Shown here: positions 23,939-36,485 of the stretch, piece by piece | Layout of the letters: each line of letters begins with the position of its first letter | How positions within the stretch are numbered: the first letter of the stretch is position 1 | DNA from: Serinus canaria | Lineage: Eukaryota; Chordata; Aves; Passeriformes; Fringillidae | Assembly (NCBI RefSeq): GCF_022539315.1 | Contig: NC_066317.1 | Coordinates: 41,324,435-41,388,434 of the forward strand | Direction of reading: 5' to 3' | DNA length: 64,000 nucleotides | The notes under the pieces: generated by a model | The model's input: the letters and a program-made list of their open reading frames with translations, nothing else | What the model was told of the DNA's origin: nothing | The model's database searches: none | Program-made: the position numbers and the translations under genes

Positions 23939-25714
23939 CAAATAACCTTCTCTACATGACAGGCTGCTCGGACCCTGTGACTATCCTATTTCTGTCCTGA
24001 ACTGAAACTCTGAGAGAGGTGTTCATCAGTCCTAAAGTGAATTGTGTCAGAAACACACTGAACGTGAATCTCCACAGCAAATGTGAGCTAAGCAGACGAA
24101 TGCAGTGGTGGGTAATGCAAACAAACATGTAGGTCACTGTTAGCAGCATGGGCAATAGGTTCTGCCAATAATTCGTAACACTGTCAAACTCATGTGCGTT
24201 GTTTAATTTTGTGGCTCAAAAAATGTCAATATAGGCAGATACAAAACTGAAAAAAAATTGATCAGTGCTATTATTTGAGGTAAAGCCACATGCATTTATC
24301 AAATGTGTTTTAACATTTCCTCTTCCTCTTAAAAAGAAAAATTAGATATACCTTACACTGAAATTGGTTGACTTTATATTGACATATTTCTATCATACAT
24401 GTATTAAATATATATGTATATATTTAATATATATTGTAAATTATATACATTAAATCTATTGTATTTATACATTATTAGTGATATAATAATATAAATAAAA
24501 ATATAAGTTTTGCATAAATACTATTAGAGTTTTCCTGAACTTCATCCAGAAAGAAAAATTCATCTTCCACTGTTATTACTAAATCTTTTCAGCATTATAA
24601 AATACTGCTCAATGGTGAATCTAAGAAAGCTAGTTGCATTTGCATTATCTTTGCAAGTAATTTTACTCAATTGGAGACATAGTGTTAAATTCCTGCTAAG
24701 AAGTTGGATCTTTGCTCAGGGCCTGACAGATGTTGCACTTTCATAAAGAAATTGAGCTTATTTCTATTCCACCCTCCTATAAAATAGAGACATTTATTGT
24801 TATAACTATCAAAATGTAGCATTGAGACAATTATACACATTGCTTCTGCACTTCAAAGTGCATCTAATGCATCTGCACTTCAAAATACTGGTGATTTGAA
24901 TAGTATGAGAGCCAGGACCAGGATGTATGAATTTGTACTTGTCAAATCATACTACTTTGGTTTATATCTATCTAAGATGGGCTTCTGCTGTACAAAGCAA
25001 ATAAAGAGAGCTGAGCTTTTGTAGGCAGACACTTGTTTACCCCTGGAAGGGCACTGCAGAAAACGTGGAACTGTTAAAAATTGCCTCTACTACAATCACA
25101 CTTTCGATGTTAATCTCTTCCTCACCAAGTTATCTGGTGCAACAAAGAGACCAGCTCCCATCAAATACATCATCCTGGTTATACAACACTTGTTTTCAGA
25201 GCTGCAGGCTTTTGCAGAACAAGTGCTTTAGTACACAACACACACAGAATAGGCCATGAATATATAGATAGGCTTTCCAAATTGCTATATAAGGTGCAAA
25301 GACAAATTCCCTTTATATAAAATAAATGCTGTAAAAGGCGTCTATTAATAATTCAGTTTTCAAAATTATTTTTGGGGGTTCTGTTAGATGTATTTATGTC
25401 TAAAATAATTTTTAAAAGATCAGATTTTTTCTACAAGACAAATCCATTTCATGCAAAGACATATGGTTAATGATCATATGTAACACTTTCTTAATACATC
25501 AAGTCAGGCTGACTTTTTCTGGTTATGACACTTTTTAAAATAACCTATAAAGCGAAATAGATGCATTGCAATAATTGAAAATGAGAAAGCACCACTCTAG
25601 TCAAATTAAAGCACATATGTACAATCACTAGTTATTCATTAACAATTGTAGAGCCTATTTGGCATTTTACTTCAAGACTAGATTTTCAGTAACTTAGAAT
25701 AAATACAAAAGGAA
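23939..25714. other. AT-rich non-coding stretch with TA-rich tract
   Basis: No gene supported. It contains the TA-rich tract and palindrome at 24380-24510, listed separately. A 64-codon frame at 25065-25259 is unsupported. Confidence 0.6.
24380..24510. repeat. TA-rich tract with 26-bp imperfect palindrome
   Basis: An AT-only run centres on ATTAAATATATATGTATATA followed by TTTAAT (24403-24428), which is self-complementary apart from the centre. It continues with further TATA/ATTA repeats up to about 24510. Such tracts can form cruciforms, and their length is often polymorphic. Confidence 0.75.
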
Positions 25715-26009
25715 ATTTCCCCCAGCTTTATATGTTGAGCATGGCCATATGGTAGGGGATATCCCTATGGCCAATTGAGGTCATCTGTCCCAGCTGTGTC
25801 CCCTCCCACCTTATTGTGGATCCCCAGTCTCCACCCTGACAGAGTGGTGGGAGAAGCAGAAAAGTCCCTGACTGTGTAAGCATTACTTAGCAATAATGAA
25901 AACATCCCTGCATTCTTACTGCCAGTTCCAGCACAAATCCAAAACACAGCCCCATATCAGCTAATTTCCAGTAAAGAAAATTAACTCTACACCAGCCAAA
26001 ATCATCAGG
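25715..26009 (-). mobile_element. Avian ERV solo-LTR fragment (U3 part)
   Basis: Read on the minus strand, the element begins near 26009 with a degraded version of the LTR start and then AGAGTTAATTTTC. It continues with GCTGTGTTTTGGATTTGTGC, GTCAGGGACTTTTCTGCTTC and CAGCTGGGACAGATGACCTC, and then a TATA-like CATATAAAGC followed by GGGGG. This order matches the U3 portion of an LTR family that is widespread in bird genomes. The copy stops just after the TATA-like site, so R, U5 and all internal retroviral sequence are missing. Target-site duplications were not evident. The family call comes from memory and the exact subfamily is not assigned. Confidence 0.8.
25726..25733 (-). promoter_or_regulatory. 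TATA-like box of the LTR fragment
   Basis: ATATAAAG on the minus strand lies where the promoter TATA box of this LTR family is expected. Sequence downstream of it, including the start site and R region, has been lost, so retained promoter activity is doubtful. Confidence 0.5.
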
Positions 26010-26234
26010 CGGTCACATAGCTAAACATGTATTTGTCCCAGCTTTCCTATGTTGGAAAGCTAATAGAATAATTACTGAGGAGAATCTCAAAAGAGATCTG
26101 GAACTAAAGACTAACTTATATGGAAGATTATTTTTCTCCTGTATCTGGCATACCTCATCCTTCTGTGCCAACACTGTACATTTCCACCTATCTGCACTCA
26201 TGCCTTCATGCCAACCTGTTGCCAACATATTTTA

Positions 26235-26602
26235 TGAAAAATCCTTTACTTAGGATTTTTCCTTTCCTGAGAGCGGAGAAGAGTTGGAACAAACTAAACA
26301 ATTCTTATCTGCTGCTGTGGAATGACACGGGAAAATCTGTGATTGGCCCCGTCAGACTGTTTCCAATTAAGAGCCTATCACAATTCACCTGTTCGGCCCG
26401 TCTCGGGCTGAGAAGACTTCAGTTTACACATTCTTTTCTATTCTTAGCTTAGCCTTGTAGTGAAACCTTTCTCTTTACTCTTTTAGTATAGTTTCTATAT
26501 CTTATATATCATATCATAATAAATCAAAGCCTTCTGATACATGGAGTCAACGTTGTCGTCTCTTCCCTCATCCTGGGACCTCAGAAAACCGCTGTAATAC
26601 CA
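26235..26602 (+). mobile_element. Passerine ERV solo LTR
   Basis: The element starts TGAAAAATCC and contains, in order, AACAATTCTTATCTGCTGC, TGTGGAATGACACGGG, GTGATTGGCCCCGTCAGACT, CTATTCTTAGCTTAGCC, a TTTTAGTATAGTTT segment, the AATAAA polyadenylation signal at 26518-26523, GATACATGGAGTCAACG and CGTCTCTTCCCTCATCCTGG. I recognise this as an LTR family that is abundant in songbirds, with its U3, R and U5 parts all represented, at about 370 bp. No internal retroviral region flanks it, so it is a solo LTR left by recombination. The right edge is approximate (GCTGTAATACCA) and no clean target-site duplication is visible. Confidence 0.82.
26518..26523 (+). terminator. LTR polyadenylation signal
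   Basis: AATAAA followed by TCAAAGCCTTCTGATAC is the expected poly(A) signal at the R region of this LTR family. It could in principle end transcripts passing through on the plus strand. Confidence 0.6.
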
Positions 26603-27754
26603 ACCCACTCTAGGTCTAAATCATCTAGATGTAGTGTGCTTTTCAGCTCCTTACAGCTGGCCCCAGGAGCCACCATCATCCTCCCCCTTGCTCACCTTCA
26701 TGTCACTCAAGCTCTAGAAAAGACCTTCAAGAGAGTTGCAGAATGGTCTGGGTGGGTCAAGATAATCAGGACCACCACAACCAGACATGCCTGGTCATCC
26801 TGGTCAGCTACTTGACAATGGCAAATGATGGGCTTTACCAGACACACACTAAAGTGTAACAGTCTGTCAAGTTCTTTATCTTCCTTTTCTGGTCTTTCTG
26901 TATTTTTCAGGGGTAGCCAGAAAATCAAGAGATGCCAGTCACACACATTCACATTTCCTGATACTGAGGATTATTGCAGATGAATTAAATGTTCCAGTTT
27001 GGTATGATTGTGGTTTTCTTCGTGAAACCAGTGTTTTGCATTTCTCCATAGTCACCTTCTGTGCAGTAGATGCTGTACCAGCATAAAATCTGAGTGACTC
27101 AGTTAATCTGCAAAAGCAGATTAGTCTACTTTTATGGTGAATCAGCTAATAGTACTTAGCTGTATTTTGTCTAAATAATTCAAGTAACTACAATTCATTT
27201 TGTGAAATGGACCAATTCTCCATAGCACCAAAGTATGGGACAGCTATTAGTGAGTGCTCCCCAGGTGATAAAGCTATAGCTGTCAGTTTCTCTATATGCT
27301 GACATCCCACAAAGCTGAGACAGGTTCTATCAAATGTATTTACTTTGAAACTTCCTTAGTAGAACAAATGACAGGAGTTCTGGGTTGTTTTCTGCAGCAA
27401 GGCACTGTGTTTGACCACTTGATTCCAAATGGTGCACGACTCAAACCTCTGTGGAATAGACTGAAAATGTGATGTTACTCTTGAGTGTTTAATAGTGCAG
27501 GAAGGAACATGGTGACAGGCCGTAGCTGATCTGAAACTAGATGTTAAGCACAGAAAATTCTAATTCCCCACAGTGCATTCTTTCATCTAGTCTTCCATTT
27601 TGTTTGTGCTTTCCTCTTTTTCCTCCTTTTACCTGCCTTGTCAAGTTTATGGAATCTCCTAAGCGCATCTGCTTTCATTCCTATCAAAGAGAAAAGAAAA
27701 AGTGAAACACAGTCATAACAGGAAAGAATAATAACTACATTCATTATTATCAAA
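26603..27754. other. Non-coding stretch, nothing specific
   Basis: Intermediate GC with short unsupported frames, such as 81 codons on the minus strand at 26707-26952. No repeat family was recognised. Confidence 0.55.
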
Positions 27755-28090
27755 GCAGTGGGACTGTGCTCAGGGCTGTGTTGTTGCATGAGGCACAGAG
27801 GCAATGCCTGGATCAGCTGGCAGGGCACAGCACAAAGGCTCTGGGCATGGTTCTGCCAGCCCAGGACAAGCCCACACTGCTCAGCACAGCTCTTTTCAGA
27901 GCAACTGCACTTGGCTCTGCAGTCACGTCAGGCAACGTGCTGACAAGTAAGCCCCTCACTGCCATCACTCAGCTGCTCCTTGCAGGACTCTGCTCTGTCT
28001 CCTGCAGGTTCTTAAGCAGCCAGCCTGCATTACTCCAGCTTGCAGCACCCTTACACCTAGCGTGCCTGCCCAAGGCAGTAAAAGTTTAAA
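27755..28090. other. GC-richer segment, origin unknown
   Basis: A sharp rise in GC with recurrent CAGC/GCAC words (AGGCACAGAGGCAATGCC, GGCAGGGCACAGCACAAAGG) gives an open frame of 107 codons at 27766-28089 and an overlapping 61-codon frame. The predicted peptide is rich in Ala, Leu and Ser, has no recognisable domain and looks like read-through of GC-rich DNA. CTCCTTGCAG and CTCCTGCAG acceptor-like motifs occur inside it, but no matching donors in a consistent frame were found. Confidence 0.3.
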
Positions 28091-31000
28091 TGAACTAAAG
28101 TGAACCAGTAAGGGGAAGCAGGTTGGAAAAAAAAATCATTCTACTGGTCCTGGGGCTGTGAAAGGAGACCAGATAGCATGTCATTCAGACTTTTCCTTTC
28201 TGCAAGTTTTTCTTGTCATCAAGGCTGTCTCACTTTCAAGAGCTACGTCTGCATGACCCAGCGCAGTGATGTATAACATTACCTGTACAAGCTACCTCTA
28301 AAACCAAAAAATATTGCAGCCATGGAAATAGGACAGGTGTATCACACTCATTAGCCTTGCTGAGTAGCAGTTCCTTTTAACTTCTGCAAACACAGCTGTC
28401 ATATCACAGATGTGTGGGTTAACATAGAATTGGATCAAGTACTTCTAGCCAGCTCTATGACTAGTCACCCTGTCTAGTTAGAGGTGCAATTACTAACAAA
28501 ATTCCTCATGTATCTGAGAAGGAATAAGATATACATAAATATATTCATATACTAGCATAGATTCTCTGTAATTTTAATTCAACTTTTATGGTCAGCAAAA
28601 CTTGTTAATTGCTGAAAACAAAAATCATACTCCAAACTCAGAGAATGTCTGATTTGATTCATGAAAATCTCTGACTTTTCAGTATCTCAAAATTTTTTGC
28701 TTCATTAGAATGATGTCAATGTTCCATTTAATAGGCTCCCTGATGGGGACACCAGAGTGTCAAAACTGTCCTTTCTTTTTGCAGTGCCATGTTTTCAGGA
28801 AGAAAAACATGTCAAATCTGATTTTATTAACTGGAGTAGATTTATAAACCAATAACAAAATACTTTGATTTGGACTGTTTCTATAAGAAAGCAGTATGTT
28901 CCTCTTACACTGTGACTAAGTTGTTACCTTTCACACAAAGGTGCTTAGCGTACTCTAAGAATTTTAGCTGTAATAACCATGGATTTCTACATCTATTTCT
29001 CCCACATGCAATTTCTCTAAAGCCTGGGTTTGCAACAGAATCTTTAAATCATTATGTTTGCTCACCTTTCTTCAAATCTGTCTTTAAGAACTACTTCTGC
29101 TGTGAATCCCATGAAACCCAGTATTTGGGTTTCAAAGAGCATCCACTCTGGAATTACATTATATTATGCTAAAGTGCTCCCTTGTCAACATTTTCAAAAG
29201 CTCCCATCCCCTTTTTATTCTCCCTAATTTCCCCACGTGCAACCCTTCGTACATTTTGTAAGCACTAAGGAGAGCAAAATTCAATTATTATTCATGTATC
29301 ACTCTACTCCAGACTTAAAATATTTTGCAGGCATGAGTATTAGTCAATGATTTTTATCTTGAAAATCCATTGTATAAAGAGATAACTGCACAGGATATAG
29401 AATAAACTTGGGAAAGCCAGAAGCTTGCATTGCTATTAATTAGGGGCTCCTATCTTGCTGGAAACTTGGCAACCATTCTATGCCTTGGAATTACAGTATA
29501 AATCCCACAGTATGTCAGCAGAAGGTTGGAACGGTCATTGCACAGGTAGAGCTCGTGCACTTCTCTGTTTGAGATGGCCAGCAAGGGCATGAACAGTCTG
29601 TTAACATAACTGGGATGGAGCACCCTCAGAGTCTGTGCACTGACTTCTCCACACAGCTTTCAGGAAGCAATCTGCTGCCCTCCTTTCCCTTCCCCTTCCT
29701 TGCCACCACTTGAGCACTCACAGTTTGAAATGTTCCAAGAAAAGGAAGAGCTGCAAATCTACCAGACTTTCAGTATGAAAGGATAGAGAGAGCCACTCCT
29801 GTTTCAGCAAAGCTAAGAAAATATTCAGAAATATATTTTTATACATAAAATTAGAAGTTAGTATGCAATATACATATCTATTTACTGCCCAATCCTTAGC
29901 ATTGAAATGGAGAGAGGAAATCATGGTCATGTGCTTTGACAAATGCTCAGCAGTGAGCAGTGAACTCCACCGTGATGTGGAGTCTCTTTGCTCCTATGTA
30001 GATCAGCAGAGTGCCTGTGATATTGCTTTGTGTGCACAATAACTCTGCAGGCATCTGGAAAAGCCACTGCAAAAATTGGAGAGTGGAATATAGAATTTGG
30101 GTGTGGAATTTGGCCCTACAGAATCAAACACCGTGTGTCGCATCTTGCAATCCTATGTGGTGCGCTGCCAAGGAACCACAGGAAAAAGACCATATGTTCA
30201 CTGCACAGGGAAGGAAACACAGGGCAAGGACACAGTAAGGAAAACAGGAGAAAAACATTTAACAGTAGGCTTTACTAGAGTTCTACCTGAGCAGAGAAAA
30301 TCAGAAAACTCAGAGGGCTTAGAGTAAAATCTCAACTCTAATTTTTTCACACTGTTACATCTTTTCATTCTCCCCCACACCAGTTTTGTATCCCAAAGTA
30401 CTGAAAGTCGATATCATATTATCTGTCATCCTGAATGTCATCACCTTATAAAAAATAATGACAAAAAAATTTCTGTGTCACATATATCAAAACTAAAACT
30501 TCTCTTTTTTATTTCCATAAAAAGAACAGGAAAAAAAGTGAAAACATGGAAGTCCACAGGCACAGTAGCTGGAATTTTACACTTGTTTACAAGAAAAAAA
30601 CAGATGACCAGTGCCCTTACAACAAACATAATCAGCAGTTTCAACAGAACTTGCTTGTTAAACTGATTCATAGCTTTGCATGGCATAATGATTTTATTGC
30701 CATTTCTTACAAAGAGACATGAGATAACAAGAGACGTTTTATCTTTTTTTTTTTTTCAGACAATGGCATTATTTGTTTACTGAGTTTGATGACAGAAACA
30801 GCAAAGTCAGCTACAGCATGGATTAACATGAACAATAAACACTTCCTGAATGTTTCATTCAAAGCCAAAAGATAACAATCATGGTTTTTAACTGAGGGAT
30901 GGAGGTTTACCATCAGTTGGAGGGATAATTTCCAGAATGCTAAGAAAATGCCTATTCATGATAGTTTAAATTAATTATAAATAACAAATAATAGACTCTT

Positions 31001-31539
31001 TGTTTGTTTTCAAACAATAAAGACACACTTTGTAGGTGATTGATAAGTCTAGCTTAACTTGAATGTGGAAAACTTCAATGCCTAATGAAGTCTAGATAAT
31101 TATTGAATTTTACCAGAAAGAATTCAGATATGCCATTGTTTTAGTAGATGAGTAGAAAACAATGTAAAAAATCAATATAAAAGAAATTTATATAAACTGA
31201 GCAACTTATGAAAATAATTTTAATCATTAAGTCTCATATAACCTTCTTAAAATAAAACAGGTGTATAAACAAGTTGGGAGAAAGTGTTACGAATACAAAA
31301 AATAAATTCTCATGAGTTTTTTTCCCACTAATCAAGACATGTTTCCAGTTAAACCTCATCCCATTATGATCAGGGACATAACAGTCACAACATTACTTCT
31401 AATGCCTTGGGTCCAGACTGCACAAAGTGAAACAGGTCTGTAATTGTTTCCATAATTAGTTTCTGGCCATAGTTACACATCATCTCATAAACAGTAAAGG
31501 AAGTGTGCCTGTAATATGTCCTGCTCCAATGTTAGATCA
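28091..31539. other. AT-rich non-coding stretch
   Basis: No gene supported. Between 30097 and 30238 all three plus-strand frames are free of stops (frames at 30011-30238, 30030-30278 and 30097-30327). This is unusual for the local composition, but no domain is visible in any of them. A long T-run followed by CAG at 30748-30762 looks like a splice acceptor but leads to no open exon. Confidence 0.55.
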
Positions 31540-32110
31540 GCAATGCAGCCAGAACCAGGGGGGGAAGGGGAACTTATGGAAGGGGAAGATGTTTTTATTT
31601 GAAACAAAACTTAAATAAAATGGATTTTGCTCATTCATTGCTTTCCCACAGTCTCACTGTCACAAGCACCAGAAAAGTGTGGTGTTCTTGCCTGTACAAC
31701 TGTCTCACACCAGGGCAGGGGTGGGTGTTCAAGTGTCCCACCTGCCAGAGGGTTCTGCAGTGCTTGTGTCCTGCTGTTAGGTCCTTTGCAGTGCCCTGGA
31801 GAATGAGAGTAACTACCTGACAAGTCCTTCTCACCCTCTCATGCTATTCTTAGGCTGGCAACTTATCCAGGTTTTAGGTATGCCTCACTTGATCCCTCTT
31901 GGGTGACCTGTACCTCCACTGTGTTCCAACCCTGAATCGTCAGGGCTCTTTCACTGTCCTTTGTCTCCAGTCTCAGCTGTCCTGTGAAACTGCAGGTTCA
32001 GATGGGGTGGGATCTGGATGCTAATGTGTTTGCCAGTGACACAAGCAGTGCTGAGACTTGTCCCTGCTGTGCCCTTCTGTTGCTTCCCACACTCAAACCT
32101 TCTTCTTCTT
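31540..32110. other. GC-richer segment, origin unknown
   Basis: Composition rises over about 570 bp, with open frames on both strands (73 codons plus at 31599-31820, 67 and 62 codons minus at 31631-31834). Peptides from neither strand resemble known proteins. No CpG enrichment and no recognised repeat. Confidence 0.35.
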
Positions 32111-33803
32111 TCCCCAGTCAGACTATCTTAGTCTTTCTATTAAAATTTTCCACAAGAAGTGTTTACATCATGCAAACCAAAGAGTATCTGCAGGCAAATA
32201 AATGACATCATTACCAAGTGCTGCAGTAAATTTTGCCAGTTTTCTGAAGTATTGTATTAAGTGCCCTGAAACAACTGCTGTGAGGCAGATTCTCCCACAC
32301 ACTGGGGTCCTTTTGCATTCACATTGAAAGAACACTGATTGGAAATATGCTAACAAGCATGGTCCAAAATAAACAAACTTTAGGGGAGAAGTTTTATGTG
32401 ATGATTTTTTGTCCCATTCTTTCCTAGTTTTGGACATGGGACAACCCAGTACAGCTTAGACTTTTCTGTTTCTAGGCCCTTTAGGATCACTGAAAGCAAG
32501 TGAAAAAAACCATCTGGGCTGCTCTGGCACCAACCCTAAAATTGGCAACATGATAACAATAACATTTTTGCAACCTTACGAACCCCTTCTGTCTCCTAAT
32601 TACCCTGCTGGGCAATACTGTTCTCTTCTTCTAAAAACTCACCCAGTGAATTTATTTAAGAGCTGTAAAGACCCATATGTACTGCAGAGTGAAATTACAT
32701 TCAATTACTGTTTGAAACATTTTACATCTACTGCTTTTTACAGCAACTAACAGTACTGCTTTACGCCATAGTGACTCGGGAATTGTGATTTATCACCTTT
32801 TAAATGCAGTTGCCAGGGGTGGGGGATTCTGTATACACCAAATCTATACAAAAGCTATTTCTTACTTATTGATGTGTCTTGCAAAAGAGAAGTGTGAAGC
32901 CAGTTACAGCCATATTTTGCTTGCATAGAAATGTTACAGCAAGCAATTCTTCAATCTTGTGTGACCACAAAAAGATAAATGAACAGCAAAATGTCTTTAA
33001 TGCTTTTATTTCCAGAAGTGAGTTTGCCCATTTCATTGGGTATCTGTGCAAAGCCATGTACCAATACATCAGACTGAAATAAAGATGCTCTCAAAAATTA
33101 TCTATGTATAGCAAAATCTGAGAGTCCTTGATGAAATGAGACTGCAAGCATGGCAAAAGATAACATGATTAAATATGCAATAATAAAGAAATAATTGTTG
33201 TTCAAAAATAGAAATATTTGTCTAATATCAGCTTGCCTCGTATTTAAAATAGCTCAATATAGAGGCAAACTTTGGTAGCTGTAACCGTAACTTATTTGGG
33301 TTTTGCTTTGTCTTCATTTACTGTTTTCCTGTTCCCATCTGGTTGCATACAGGAAGCATATCAAAAGAAGCACACCATTTCTACTGTCATTTCTAATGAT
33401 TTGTGAAAAGATGCATTCATTCCAAGCTTAGCTGTCTATGGAAATGAGCCTAATGAAATCTTTCTCACAGCTTATGAGCCCACTGGCACACATCAGCCAA
33501 ACATTTCACAGAAATAGGGATCAGGAGTTAGGTTCCTGCAGTAAAAAGGGGGGGCAGGATGTTTCAGAGACAGATTTTGAGAGTGGCTTTTCCAGGTGCA
33601 TTCCAAGATGAAAAAGAAACAGCATGAACTTTTTCTTGTTTGAGATCAGAGAATGTACAAAAAGAAAACTACAACAAAATCAGTCTGAACTTTCAATCAG
33701 TCTTCTCAAGGGACAGCAGTCTTCATTAATTCCTTTGCCTGCATGATGGTTATGTTGAGGAAACTGTTTCTAGCACCATGTTAGCTCTCTGTTTATTTTT
33801 TAG
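32111..33803. other. Non-coding stretch
   Basis: A 67-codon frame at 32879-33082 ends with a stop directly followed by an AATAAAG-like sequence and contains an internal acceptor-like TTTATTTCCAG (33013). This is suggestive of a terminal exon but too weak to call. Otherwise nothing specific was seen. Confidence 0.5.
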
Positions 33804-33873
33804 GCCAAAACCTGTAAGAGGGATTTCTCCTGGTAGTACTATTGTAAATGGTCCAGCCCAACAGGAATGCAAG
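33804..33873 (+). CDS. Candidate 70-bp internal coding exon, product unknown
   Basis: A pyrimidine-rich acceptor (CTCTCTGTTTATTTTTTAG) precedes a 70-bp segment that ends in CAAG followed by the donor-like GTATTTGC. Only one of three frames is open: one leading base plus 23 codons, giving a peptide that includes RGISPGSTIVNGPAQQE. The other two frames have early stops. The peptide has the look of a linker or tail segment of a larger protein, but I cannot name a family. The donor is weak from its third intron base on, the exon is short enough to arise by chance, and no partner exon was found on this strand. Confidence 0.25.
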
Positions 33874-36450
33874 GTATTTGCTAAGTAATTTTTTCTTTGA
33901 TGGCTTGTGAGCTGTAAATAGTCCAAACAAGGAATTTTTCTTTGGAGACTGCTATGAAGCCTGGTGCAAGTCAGTTTTTAGAGGAAGTTTTCTCTTGTTT
34001 ATATTACAAAATTATATCGTTATTCCTACTCAGTACATAAATGAAAACCTTCAAGTGTCTAAGAGCATCACAAAAGCTAATTTAATATCCTTCCTAGAAT
34101 TTTGTTATATAAAAGAAAATAAAGTTCACAAAAATATTAATGACAGGTTATGCAGGGTATTAACTTGCTTTTCAGAGACTATTTTAAATTTTAAAAAATA
34201 TGGAAAACTTAAGAGCCATCAGGTTCATCTATTTTCATTGCATAGTCTATTTAGGGAGTCTTACTGAGAATTAGTTATATCAGTAATGCAACTGGGACTC
34301 AGAAGATAATTTCCACTTGAGGTGCAGTCTTGCAAAAACAATCATAAAGGTATTTATTTCAGTTTCTTTACAATATTATGACATGTAAGGGTACAATTTT
34401 TTTCAGTGGTTGTGATATATACAAGATAAGAAACAGCAGACTGCAGGATGTAGTCACAACACATGTAAACTAAAGTTTTGCTGTTGAAAAAGAAGTCAAT
34501 ATTTGACTTTAATTACAGACTGAAAACATTTTTTAAAATATATTCAAATATGGATTTGGTCTTTTTCCTTTTTTTTTCTTTTTGTAAATTTATTTATAAA
34601 CTAATCTCATGCTCTTACACCATTAAAAAAATATGTGGAAATAAATCGTCAGTAATGAGGAAGTAACATTTGTATTTTCCACCAGATGAAACTATTTGCC
34701 CCAAAATTGCACAAGAAATCAGTATCAGATTTGGAAGCACAGATTCCTTTGGAGGGGACTTCTTAGAAGACAAAGCAGTATCAGCAATTTTCCAGCTACC
34801 TAAATAACAATCTCAACCCTTTTGGTGTCTTATATTAGAAAACTCTTCTGTAAGATTTCATATTTTTGGGACTGTTTTGCTGTATATGATAAATCACCAG
34901 AAAATAGTTCTAATAAAGCTCTAACAAGTAAAGTGAGGAAATATAGAGACATGGAAGCATAATTTGAGCAGTATGCAGCAGGAATGTTGAATGTTCTATC
35001 TCATTCTTTCTTCATTTGCATTTTTTGCTTGTCTTTGATGTAAGTGATCAAAGTTTGATGTAAAGAAATCTCCACCATATGATGTTCCACTGTTCTATGG
35101 CCCTTCCCTAACTTGTTCATTCGCTTTTCTAACAGCTTCAACTCAAGAAGATTCGCCTTTAAAACTGAACCATCACAGTGAAATTCCAACGCATATGGTG
35201 AAAAGAATCTCTGAGTGCATTTAAAACTAATTGATGTTATTTTTAAATCTCATCATGGACCTCAAACTGTTTAAGAGGAAACCCTTAATTGTACTACTTC
35301 TAAAAAACCTACTGATTGTACTGCTCAGAAGGTTTCAGCCATAGATCCATTACCACACAGTACTGTCCTCCACCAGCAGTCACACAGAATGGGATGACAT
35401 ATACTCTCTGAATCATACAAATTTTCCATTAAAAAAACAAAAAAATCCTAATAATTCTTGCTTTTTAGTCACTTTTTTGCTCAGCTGCACTGCTACACAC
35501 AAACTAGGGTTACCTCAACAAAAATTAAGCTGGATCATGTCCTCTTGCTTTATTGAGTTGCATATCACATACCTCATGACTAGTGGGGATATAAATGTGC
35601 AAGCTAAGGGAGAGTTTTCAGTAGTTTTGAAATACATTATTTGAGGAGATGCTCAGTCCAGGGACTGGGCTATAGTTGCAGGTAAAAATACCAAAGCCAT
35701 ACATTGTAAGAGTGGAAGCCTCAAACTGCAGGTTTTGAGCCAAGCTGCTGTTTAATACTTACACAGATGTATGGGACAATAATGTAGAGCAGTAGTTAAA
35801 ATTCTGAGAGTGGTCCAGCTTTGTAAGTAATAATGACATCTACCTTTATTGGAGTTCTTTTCAGTGATTTCCTGCACCTGCTTCATGGAGGATGACAGCA
35901 CTGCACTCTGTACTCTTAACCCTGTAATAAACAAGCCACTTGGAGGGGAGGTAGCAGACCAGGGCAGAAATGGCAGAACTGAAATCTGAAGTCCACAACT
36001 AATTCTGAATTTTTATACCAGTAGCAATATAATGAACTTGAAAATGAGAATTTCAGGTACAAAAGAGTGACACAACTGTCTTTCTAGAAAATACAGTGGG
36101 TTTTAGATGAAATATTCATTAAAATAGTATATAACATAAGGAGAAAATCCATGGATTATTCAAATCAGTTCCCTAAAAACTACAGAATGTTAGAATAACC
36201 ACAATTTAATTTTAAACTTTAAAGATTTCCTTTCAATCTTACTAGGAAATTTTCATGTGACATTAGTTCTTTGTTATATTTTCATGTAAAATCACCAAAA
36301 ATTATACTGTACTAAGAAAATGTACTTATATTTATGCAGGTTTTTGTAACTGTATTATACATTGTTAGTGTATTTTTTTCATTACTAGTACTTTTCATTG
36401 TTTAACCCCATTTTCTCTAGCCATGAAACATGGTGTACAGCTGTCTCCAT

Positions 36451-36485
36451 GACTACCAAACTACCAGGACTACCAGGACTACCAA
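36451..36485. repeat. Short minisatellite, ACTACCA(GG/A) units
   Basis: About four units of 8-10 bp built on the core ACTACCA follow each other (GACTACCAAACTACCAGGAC, then TACCAGGACTACCAAAG). This is a typical slippage array and may vary in copy number. Confidence 0.85.

Noticed and set aside
25715..26602. A single provirus bounded by the two LTRs
   Set aside because: The LTRs belong to different families, are in opposite orientation and enclose only about 225 bp, so they cannot be the two ends of one provirus.
30748..30800. Very strong splice-acceptor-like T-run followed by CAG
   Set aside because: Stops occur soon after in all useful frames and no donor follows. It is probably just a poly(T) run.
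32879..33082. Possible terminal exon with acceptor-like site, stop codon and AATAAAG-like sequence
   Set aside because: The polyadenylation-like motif overlaps the stop codon, which leaves no untranslated region. A minus-strand frame of the same length overlaps it, and no upstream exon was found.
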